From assembly GCA_024635815.1 (NCBI GenBank), contig JAGXIG010000062.1:1-5056 (forward strand): a stretch of DNA of 5,056 nucleotides, given 5' to 3'. Positions 1 through 5,056 of the stretch are shown piece by piece. Positions within the stretch are counted from its first letter, which is position 1. Every line of letters starts with the position of its first letter. The DNA comes from Salegentibacter sp. GTDB taxonomy: Bacteria; Bacteroidota; Bacteroidia; Flavobacteriales; Flavobacteriaceae. The position numbers and the translations under genes were made by a program. The notes under the pieces are model-generated. The model was given only the letters and a program-made list of their open reading frames with translations. It was not told where the DNA came from and did not search any database.

Positions 1-100
1 GTTCAGTATAGCCTAGGAGAGGGCTCTCTCTGTCATTTTTTATCAGTAAGAATATTAACAAAAAAAAGAAGTTCTTCTTCTAACAGGAAATTTTATCAAT

Positions 101-142
101 AAAAAAAGGCCATCTAAATAGTTTTTAGACAGCCTCTTTTTT
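101..142. terminator. Probable bidirectional rho-independent terminator
   Basis: An imperfect hairpin: GGC at 108-110 pairs with GCC at 132-134, then a 2x2 internal mismatch, then TCTAAA at 113-118 pairs with TTTAGA at 124-129 around a 5-base loop. It is flanked by seven A at 101-107 and six T at 137-142, so it has a U tract in either direction. On the plus strand it could end a gene from left of the window; on the minus strand it would back up the stronger terminator at 165-195. The stem is AT-rich and interrupted, so the call is moderate. Confidence 0.5.
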
Positions 143-163
143 ATGCTTTTTTTTAAAGAAAAC

Positions 164-196
164 AAAAAAACCGGCAGTTAGATAGCCGGTTTTTTA
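164..196 (-). terminator. Rho-independent terminator of the receptor gene
   Basis: A perfect inverted repeat pairs 165-175 (six A then CCGGC) with 185-195 (GCCGG then six T) around a 9-base loop at 176-184. The 5-bp GC core with A/U flanks is the classical intrinsic terminator shape. It begins about ten bases after the stop codon of the minus-strand receptor gene, so it most likely ends that transcript. By symmetry it could also work on the plus strand. Confidence 0.85.
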
Positions 197-205
197 GTTT
201 AGGAT

Positions 206-2737
206 TTATCCTTCAAATCCTGGATCATCAAAATCTTCGCCTTCGCCGTTACGTCTCTGTTCCCGTTTTTGCTGATTGAATCTGTAAATCACAGAAAAGG
301 TGATTTGACGTTGTCTCCATTGAAATTCACTTTCACGGTTAAAGAATTCGGTAGTAGTTAAAGATCTTCTCTTTCTGGAATTCAATAAATCCCTAACGTT
401 TAAAGAGAGTGTTACAGTCTCATTCAGGATTTCCTTACTAAAGGCAAGATCCATAGAAAATATTCCTTTGTTTTTGGTTTGTGCATTTTCTTGCGGACCA
501 CGATAAAAAGCGTTGGTTTGCCAGTCAATAGCCCCCGGAAGTTCTACTTTAGAACTAAACCTTGCGAACCAGCTGGTATTTTTTGCACCGTAATCTACCT
601 CATTAAATTCTCCTTCGGTTTCAAACTGGAAGAAGTTAAAACTACTGTTTAATCTTAACCAATCTGCCGGGTTGTAAAGAATTCCAAGCTCGGCACCTGT
701 TCTTTTGTTAGTAGCAAGATTAATAGGAATTGTTCTAATGATATCTATACCATCTGTAGTTTCCTGCCCGGTGTTTTCTTCAACACGCTCAAAAGAATCG
801 GTTTCGTGCTGATAATATACCGAAGAAGTAAGGGTTAGTTTATCCCAACGTTTTAAATAACCAAGATCAAAGGCGCTGGCAAAAGCCGGTTGTAAGTTGG
901 GATTCCCCTGAAATACATTGGTACGACTTGAACGCGATGGAAATGGATTAATATACCAACCCCGGGGACGGTTAATCCTCCTGTTATACCCTAAGGTTAT
1001 ATTTTCTTCCTGGCCACCATCACTTTCTAATTCGTAAATTAAATTAACCGTTGGAAAAAGCCCCAGGTAATTATTATCAAATTCAGTTTGAATAGGAAAG
1101 CCATAAGCTTCAACCAATTCTTCATCACTTAGCCTTGAATCTATATCACCCTTAAGTTGTGTATTTTCCAGACGAAGTCCTAAAAGGAAAGAGAACTTTC
1201 CTATTTTGGTTCCGTATTGGGAATAAAGAGCATTTACGTTTTCAGAATAATCAAATACATTTGTAAGTGTATCGTTAGTTACTAGATTTCCTGTGGCAAG
1301 ATCTTCCTGTTGTAAACGATAATCTGTAATCTCATTTTCAAAATTACCACGATAACCCGCTTCAAACCTTGCATCTTCTCCTAAAGGTAGTACATAATCA
1401 GCCTGAAATAAATATTCCTTTTGATCTTCTTCTGTGTAAACTTCTTCTCTCTGAAAAGGAGTGGGATTAGCTTCATTTGAGGAAACATAATCTTCGGTTA
1501 TAAAAGTATTCTGAACCTCGGCGTCATTTTCATACTGAAAATCGGCCGTAATCTCGTGGCCTTCTTCATTAAATCGGTTTATATAATTTAAAGCGATTTG
1601 GTAACTATTATCTTCTTCGCTTTGTAACTCACGCCTAAGTGTTGTTTCCACAAGATCCCCGCTCCTAAATCTATCACTGTTATTAAGGGACTTATCTTCA
1701 TCTTCCCCGTAACGGTAGAAAATGCTTGCGGTAATAGAAGATTGTTCGTTTAGGAAGTATTCCATCCCTACATTCGCATTATAATTTCGGTTTAATCGTT
1801 GTACTTCCCTATCTTCTCGAATTCTATTGAATTCTGGTGGAACAAGTTCACCATCATCATTAAAACGTCTTAAATATTCTGTGTCACTGAAACTATTCTG
1901 AGGAGCATCAAAATAACGCCATCCAATGTTGCTAAATAGGTTGTAATCATCGGTTCTATAATTTAAGTTGGCTGAAAGACCTGCGTTGTCTGGATGCCCA
2001 ACGTTCAGGTTTAGTGAACCATTAAAACCTAAAGTTTCTTTTTGTCTTAAAATAATGTTTATGATGCCAGCGGTACCTTCTGCATCATAACGTGCAGACG
2101 GAGAAGTAATCACTTCTACACGTTCAATTGCTTCAGCGGGTAGGTTGCTCAATACATTTGTATCTCCAAACCCTGCCATAGCTGAAGGTTTTCCGTTAAT
2201 AAGGATTCTAACATTTTGGTTTCCCCTAAGGCTAATTCCACCTTCAACATCTACAGAAACCGACGGAACATTATTAAGGGCATCACTTACCGTACCTCCG
2301 GCGGTGGTAAGGTCTTTTCCTATGTTATAGATCTTCTTATCCAGTTGAACGCTAACCTGGGTAGTTTCAGCCTGAACTAAAACCTCGTCAAGGTTATCTG
2401 AATCCAGCCCCAATGGAATGGTTCCTAAATTAAGGTCTGAATCAATATTTCGGTCATTGAATCTTTTGGTTTCGTAAGAGATAAATTCAACAATAATATT
2501 ATAGGTGCCTTCCGGTACTTCTACAGAGAAATTTCCCCGCGAACCTGTTACTACTCCTGTAACATCTGCCGGATCACTGGCGTTCACTACAGAAACGGTT
2601 GCGAATTCAAGGGGAGCATCCATCTCTAAATCCATTACTTTTCCGGTAATTTTATGGGGTCCCGATTGGGCGTAGCCGCTAAGGCTGAAAAAAAGAAAAA
2701 ACGCTACACTGAGCGTACTCAACATTTTGGTGGTCAT
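206..2737 (-). CDS. TonB-dependent-receptor-like outer membrane beta-barrel protein
   Basis: This 843-residue protein is predicted to sit in the outer membrane. A signal peptide covers residues 1-23 (hydrophobic core, cleavage after GYA). A carboxypeptidase-regulatory-like beta-sandwich follows at about 28-115, ending in the LDEVLV linker usual in Bacteroidota receptors. A plug domain lies at about 145-233, with DALNNVPSV at 152-160, RGNQNVRILINGKPS at 171-185, and the RVEVITSPSARYDAEGTAGIINI region. A beta-barrel fills the remainder, with the GNPNLQP motif at 611-617 and VRDLLNS at 781-787. This order matches the OMP_b-brl_3 (outer membrane beta-barrel family) proteins and the length is typical. 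It is not a clear SusC: no SusD partner is adjacent and the substrate cannot be read from sequence. The last predicted strand ends near residue 820 and is followed by a charged 23-residue tail. ATG at 2737 gives the complete signal peptide; ATG at 2725 is a possible alternative. Stop is TAA. Confidence 0.9.
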   Translation of the reverse strand: MTTKMLSTLSVAFFLFFSLSGYAQSGPHKITGKVMDLEMDAPLEFATVSVVNASDPADVTGVVTGSRGNFSVEVPEGTYNIIVEFISYETKRFNDRNIDSDLNLGTIPLGLDSDNLDEVLVQAETTQVSVQLDKKIYNIGKDLTTAGGTVSDALNNVPSVSVDVEGGISLRGNQNVRILINGKPSAMAGFGDTNVLSNLPAEAIERVEVITSPSARYDAEGTAGIINIILRQKETLGFNGSLNLNVGHPDNAGLSANLNYRTDDYNLFSNIGWRYFDAPQNSFSDTEYLRRFNDDGELVPPEFNRIREDREVQRLNRNYNANVGMEYFLNEQSSITASIFYRYGEDEDKSLNNSDRFRSGDLVETTLRRELQSEEDNSYQIALNYINRFNEEGHEITADFQYENDAEVQNTFITEDYVSSNEANPTPFQREEVYTEEDQKEYLFQADYVLPLGEDARFEAGYRGNFENEITDYRLQQEDLATGNLVTNDTLTNVFDYSENVNALYSQYGTKIGKFSFLLGLRLENTQLKGDIDSRLSDEELVEAYGFPIQTEFDNNYLGLFPTVNLIYELESDGGQEENITLGYNRRINRPRGWYINPFPSRSSRTNVFQGNPNLQPAFASAFDLGYLKRWDKLTLTSSVYYQHETDSFERVEENTGQETTDGIDIIRTIPINLATNKRTGAELGILYNPADWLRLNSSFNFFQFETEGEFNEVDYGAKNTSWFARFSSKVELPGAIDWQTNAFYRGPQENAQTKNKGIFSMDLAFSKEILNETVTLSLNVRDLLNSRKRRSLTTTEFFNRESEFQWRQRQITFSVIYRFNQQKREQRRNGEGEDFDDPGFEG

Positions 2738-2855
2738 AGAAAATTTTTATTGTATGACCCCAATTTTAAAGGAAGGTTTAATGCGAATTCGGTTAAAGTC
2801 GCGTTAAATAAGGTTTTTAAATGTTAAAAATAACTTTATCTCTGTGCATCAATAC
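2738..2855 (-). promoter_or_regulatory. Leader and putative promoter region of the receptor gene
   Basis: The 118-base gap before the receptor gene is long enough for its own promoter. Read on the minus strand it contains TTTAAC twice, at 2808-2803 and 2797-2792, exactly 11 bases apart, and a TAAAATTG at 2768-2761 that resembles the Bacteroidota -7 element TAnnTTTG with one mismatch. I find no -33 TTTG at the usual spacing, so the promoter assignment is weak. No Shine-Dalgarno site precedes the ATG; the leader there is A/T-rich, as is normal in this phylum. There is no convincing terminator for the gene upstream; the inverted repeat GTTA/TAAC at 2823-2834 is too small. Confidence 0.35.
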
Positions 2856-3227
2856 TTAAGACTTGCGACTAATTTTTTTATTTAATTCAAGATATTTTTG
2901 AAACTGCCTATCGGTCATAAATTTTTGTAGTTTTTTATGTTCTGCTTTCTGAATTGATTTTAGTTTAAAAATAATTTCATCTTCAGTTAAGGCCGTGGTA
3001 CTAATAATTTCATTTTTCTTAAGCGTATATTCAATAATCAGATCTTCCAGCTTGCCGGTTTGCTCAAAATCAAGTTCTAATTCTTTTTTCCACGTATAGG
3101 CTAATTCACGAGCAATCTCAAGTAGTTCCTTCCTACTTTTTTGGTGAAGGTAAAATTGAGAAAATATAAATCCGGCCACCAAAAATCCGGCGGCACCAAT
3201 TATAGCTATTTTATGTTGAGTCTTCAT
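2856..3227 (-). CDS. Small membrane-anchored helical protein, function unknown
   Basis: I do not recognise a specific family for this 123-residue protein. Residues 6-27 form one hydrophobic segment after a short basic N-terminus (MKTQHK), which should act as a membrane anchor or uncleaved signal, with no lipobox cysteine and no clear cleavage site. The rest (about 30-123) is highly charged, Lys/Glu-rich and predicted all alpha-helical. The pattern of a helix, then an EYTLKKNEII stretch, then LTEDEI at 80-85, then a helix ending KFMTDRQFQKYLELNKK, recalls the Spy/CpxP-like periplasmic helical proteins of Bacteroidota, in which repeated LT-(E/D)-Q-type turns separate helices. That resemblance is an inference from pattern only. 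The gene starts 28 bases after the ArsC-like gene, so the two are probably co-transcribed. It is preceded by an A/T-rich leader without a Shine-Dalgarno site and ends in TAA. Confidence 0.75.
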   Translation of the reverse strand: MKTQHKIAIIGAAGFLVAGFIFSQFYLHQKSRKELLEIARELAYTWKKELELDFEQTGKLEDLIIEYTLKKNEIISTTALTEDEIIFKLKSIQKAEHKKLQKFMTDRQFQKYLELNKKISRKS

Positions 3228-3255
3228 TTTTTATTGGTTTGGTTTACCAGAACAT

Positions 3256-3600
3256 TTAATGTAATAAATCTTCTATTTTAGAGCCTGGGCGTCCTACCAC
3301 TGCAGTATTGTTAGTTTCTACAATGGGCCGTTCAATTAATTTTGGGTTTTTTACCATGACAGTAATCAGCTCTTTATCACTAAGATCTTTATTTTTATAT
3401 TCTTCCTTCCAGATCTTTTCGTTGGTTCTAATTAACTGCATAGGATAAAAACTTAGTTTATCCAGAATTTGTCGCAATTCCTTTTCAGAGAGTGGGTCCT
3501 TTAAATATTCTCTTACTTGATAATCTTTTCCTGAATTTTTAACTAATTCTAGTCCTTCCCTTGATTTTTTACATCTGGCATTGTGGTAAACAGTAATCAT
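3256..3600 (-). CDS. ArsC/Spx-family protein, arsenate reductase (glutaredoxin)-like
   Basis: This 114-residue cytoplasmic protein has the thioredoxin-like fold of the glutaredoxin-coupled ArsC family. The N-terminal strand ITVYHNARCKKSRE places the catalytic-type cysteine at Cys10. The arginines that bind arsenate in the plasmid R773 enzyme (Arg60, Arg94, Arg107, with Cys12) have counterparts at Arg58 (LIRTNE), Arg91 (IERPIV) and Arg104 (GRPGS), at nearly identical spacing. The family reaction is reduction of arsenate to arsenite using glutathione and glutaredoxin. At 114 residues it is the short YffB/ArsC-like form, close to the usual 112-118. No arsR, arsB or acr3 gene is nearby, so a general thiol-redox role, as with YffB-type homologues, is as likely as arsenic resistance. 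There is a single Cys, not the CXXC of Spx. It lies 70 bases downstream of prfB; the leader is A-rich without a Shine-Dalgarno site. Stop is TAA. Confidence 0.88.
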   Translation of the reverse strand: MITVYHNARCKKSREGLELVKNSGKDYQVREYLKDPLSEKELRQILDKLSFYPMQLIRTNEKIWKEEYKNKDLSDKELITVMVKNPKLIERPIVETNNTAVVGRPGSKIEDLLH

Positions 3601-3670
3601 TATTTTTTGGTTTTGGCTACTTTAAAATAAACAATAAATTTTAAATCTAAAATATATCGGCATATACTTA

Positions 3671-4769
3671 TCAATCTTCCTGCCGTTGTCCCATCATCAT
3701 TAAAAAAGCTTTCAGGAACATATCTATATCTCCATTCATTACGGCATCTACATTTCCGGTTTCTTCTGCGGTTCGCACATCTTTAACTAGTTTGTAAGGA
3801 TGCATTACATAATTCCTAATTTGCGAACCCCATTCAATTTTCATCTTAGAGTCTTCAATTTCTCTGCGCTGTGCTTGTTGCTTCTGAAGTTCAATTTCAT
3901 ACAACTGACTTTTTAAAAGCTGCATTGCCTTGGTTTTGTTTTCCAGCTGAGAGCGTGTTTCAGAATTTTCAACAACTATTCCCGTAGGGGCGTGGCGCAA
4001 CCTAACCGCGGTTTCTACCTTATTTACATTTTGTCCTCCGGCGCCCGAAGATCGCATTGTTTCCCAGGAAATTTCAGAAGGATTGATATCAATTTCTATA
4101 GAATCATCGGCTAACGGATAAACATAAACCGAAGCAAACGAGGTGTGCCTTTTTGCGTTACTGTCAAATGGGGAAATTCGTACCAACCTGTGTACGCCAT
4201 TTTCACCTTTTAACCAGCCAAAAGCAAATTCGCCTTCAATTTCAAGCGTTACTGTTTTAATACCGGCAACATCACCGGCCTGGTAATTCAGTTCCTTTAT
4301 TTTGAACTTTCGCTTTTCGGCCCACATCAGGTACATACGCATAAGCATCTCTGCCCAATCGCAACTTTCGGTGCCACCGGCGCCTGCCGTAATTTGTAAT
4401 ACTGCACTTAATTTATCGCCTTCTTCAGAAAGCATATTTTTAAATTCAAGGTCTTCTATAAGGTCTAAGGCCTGCTTGTGCTTTTCTTCCACATCTTCCT
4501 GCGTAGCCTCGTCTTCTTTATAAAATTCATAAAGCACCTCGAGGTCCTCCACCAGGGTTTGCCCTTTTTCAAACTCGTCTACCCATTGTTTTTCAGCATT
4601 AAGTTCACGCATTAGTGCCTCAGCTTTTTTGGGATCATCCCAAAAATCTGGAGCAAAAGTTTTTTCTTCCTGATTGGAGATTTCTATTTTTTTGGCATCA
4701 ATGTCAAAGATACCTCCTTAACGCACCAAGGCGCTCTCTGAGATCTTTGATCTGCTCAGTTGTGATCAT
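3671..4769 (-). CDS. prfB: Peptide chain release factor 2, with programmed +1 frameshift
   Basis: RF2 recognises UGA and UAA stop codons in the ribosomal A site and triggers hydrolysis of peptidyl-tRNA. The gene is split between two frames. ATG at 4769 opens 21 codons (MITTEQIKDLRERLGALRRY then Leu) that end at an in-frame TGA at 4706-4704. Skipping the T at 4706 continues with GAC (DIDAKKIEIS...) to the TGA stop at 3673-3671, giving 21 + 344 = 365 residues, the length of E. coli RF2. In full-length numbering the stop-codon-reading SPF tripeptide is at 199-201 and the catalytic GGQ loop (SGAGGQNVNK) at 244-246; both are intact. The N-terminal helical domain includes the conserved FWDDP near residues 43-47. 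An internal ATG at 4612 (residue 53) would give only 313 residues and lose the N-terminal helices, so I reject it as the start. Regulation is the classical autogenous loop: scarce RF2 favours the frameshift, plentiful RF2 terminates at the internal TGA. No Shine-Dalgarno site precedes the ATG. Confidence 0.97.
4703..4718 (-). promoter_or_regulatory. prfB programmed +1 frameshift (recoding) site
   Basis: On the minus strand the site reads AGGAGG (4718-4713), a TAT spacer (4712-4710), the slippery CTT leucine codon (4709-4707), the TGA stop (4706-4704) and a C (4703). The E. coli site has the same parts: a Shine-Dalgarno-like hexamer three bases before CTT, then TGA followed by C, a weak termination context. 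Translation in the zero frame is open from 4769 to this TGA, and the +1 frame is open and encodes RF2 immediately after it. The internal AGGAGG would pair with the 3' end of 16S rRNA and push peptidyl-tRNA-Leu from CUU to UUU. Confidence 0.96.
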
Positions 4770-4867
4770 ATACTAAATTTTATAAGGTAAAAATAGAATT
4801 TAAGACTGCGACAGGAAAGTATTTAACGATATTTTTATAGTTTTAGACATCCCATAAAACCACGTAA
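4770..4867. promoter_or_regulatory. Divergent intergenic region, prfB and metalloprotease promoters
   Basis: The two flanking genes point away from each other, so this 98-base AT-rich gap should hold at least one promoter for each. On the minus strand TATTTTTA at 4795-4788 is one base from the Bacteroidota -7 consensus TAnnTTTG, and TTTC at 4818-4815 lies 19 bases upstream of it, a possible degenerate -33 TTTG; this would serve prfB. On the plus strand TATTTTTA at 4830-4837 and TAGTTTTA at 4838-4845 are similar -7-like matches with no good -33 partner. Such matches are common in AT-rich DNA, so only the divergent geometry is firm. Confidence 0.35.
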
Positions 4868-5056
4868 ATGAAGCGATTTTTACTTATTTTACTGTTAGTC
4901 AGTTTCTCAGTTCCAGGAACAGCTCAATTTCTTTCCGAAAAAGAAAATCTTCAGGAATATGAAGGCTTTTTCAATTTTCATTATAATGAAGACGAAGATG
5001 AAATCTATATTGAAGTAGATAAGCTGGATACGGAATTTTTATATGTCCATGCCCTA
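4868..5056 (+). CDS. N-terminus of secreted zinc-dependent metalloprotease-like protein (partial)
   Basis: An open frame starts at ATG 4868 and is still open at the window edge, giving 63 residues. Residues 1-19 are a signal peptide (MKRF, a Leu/Ile-rich core, then VPGTA with cleavage before Gln20). The mature start includes KENLQEYEGFFNFHYNED and then IYIEVDKLDTEFLYVHAL. That pattern (a YEGFFNF strand, an acidic turn, an (I/L)EVDKL strand, then EFLYV) matches my memory of the N-terminal region of the large DUF5118/DUF5117 zinc-dependent metalloproteases common in Flavobacteriaceae, which are exported and carry an HEXXH site several hundred residues later. The catalytic part is outside the window, so activity cannot be checked. 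It was too short for length-based gene calling but has a good start, signal peptide and no stops. It is divergent from prfB, 98 bases away, and its leader lacks a Shine-Dalgarno site. Confidence 0.8.
   Translation, partial: MKRFLLILLLVSFSVPGTAQFLSEKENLQEYEGFFNFHYNEDEDEIYIEVDKLDTEFLYVHAL

Larger units (their letters stand above)
1..205. other. Non-coding region downstream of the receptor gene
   Basis: No open frame of useful length crosses this stretch on either strand. It is very AT-rich with several A and T runs and contains two hairpins with flanking A/T tracts (101-142 and 165-195, listed separately). A short GC-richer inverted repeat at 17-28 (GAGA, GGGC, TCTC) followed by a T run near 36-41 could be the end of a plus-strand gene lying left of the window, but it is too small to call. 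The arrangement is what one expects between two converging or adjacent transcription units. Confidence 0.7.

Noticed and set aside
17..41. Small inverted repeat GAGA/TCTC followed by a T run as a terminator
   Set aside because: The stem is only four pairs with a 4-base loop, and the repeat could be a simple purine/pyrimidine run; the gene it would serve is not in the window.
61..81. Palindrome-like AAGAAG/CTTCTT repeat
   Set aside because: The centre leaves a loop of only two bases, so a real hairpin would be very short; it is a low-complexity purine/pyrimidine run.
2145..2330. Plus-strand open frame of 61 codons
   Set aside because: It lies wholly inside the plug-domain coding region of the receptor on the other strand and shows no family resemblance or start context; it is a shadow frame.
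206..2737. Assignment of the receptor as SusC/RagA of a polysaccharide utilisation locus
   Set aside because: No SusD-like gene, glycoside hydrolase or sugar regulator is adjacent, and the barrel motifs and length fit the OMP_b-brl_3 family better.
2823..2834. GTTA/TAAC hairpin as a terminator for the small membrane protein gene
   Set aside because: Only four A/T-rich pairs, with no substantial stem and no clear U tract directly after it.
3601..3670. Terminator or promoter between prfB and the ArsC-like gene
   Set aside because: Only weak AT-rich self-complementarity is present and no convincing -33/-7 pair, so neither can be supported.
4302..4523. Plus-strand open frame of 73 codons
   Set aside because: It is antisense to the conserved RF2 coding sequence, Ser-rich and low in information; it is a shadow frame.
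4612..4769. Possibility that prfB is a pseudogene broken by a frameshift
   Set aside because: The break is at the exact canonical recoding site (AGGAGG, TAT, CTT, TGA, C), both sides encode proper RF2 sequence, and the rest of the gene is intact.

Overview
The window looks like an ordinary piece of chromosome from a marine-type flavobacterium (Bacteroidota, Flavobacteriaceae; the protein style is close to Gramella, Salegentibacter or Zunongwangia, but I cannot fix the genus). The evidence is an AT-rich sequence, start codons preceded by A/T-rich leaders with no Shine-Dalgarno site, a CarboxypepD_reg-plug-barrel receptor of the Bacteroidota type, and the start of a gene of the flavobacterial DUF5117/DUF5118 metalloprotease family.

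Layout, left to right. Positions 1-205 are non-coding and hold two hairpins with A/T flanks; the one at 165-195 is the terminator of the first gene. Four genes then run on the minus strand. In transcription order they are: prfB (4769 to 3671, peptide chain release factor 2), an ArsC/Spx-family thioredoxin-fold protein (3600 to 3256), a small membrane-anchored helical protein of unknown function (3227 to 2856), and a large TonB-dependent-receptor-like outer-membrane protein (2737 to 206). At the right end, after a 98-base divergent intergenic region, a plus-strand gene starts at 4868 and runs off the window; its N-terminus looks like a secreted zinc-dependent metalloprotease.

The most informative feature is in prfB. 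A single open frame gives only 313 residues starting at an internal methionine. The true gene starts at 4769, reads 21 codons to an in-frame TGA, and continues in the +1 frame, giving a 365-residue RF2. The slip site (AGGAGG, TAT, CTT, TGA, C) has the same architecture as the classical E. coli prfB autoregulatory frameshift. It is notable here because Bacteroidota ribosomes generally do not use Shine-Dalgarno pairing for initiation.

The ArsC-like gene and the small membrane protein are 28 bases apart and probably co-transcribed; prfB, 70 bases upstream, may or may not be part of that transcript. The receptor has its own 118-base leader with a TTTAAC direct repeat at 11-base spacing. I see no mobile element, CRISPR array, tRNA, rRNA or defence system, and no evidence of an undescribed multi-gene system.
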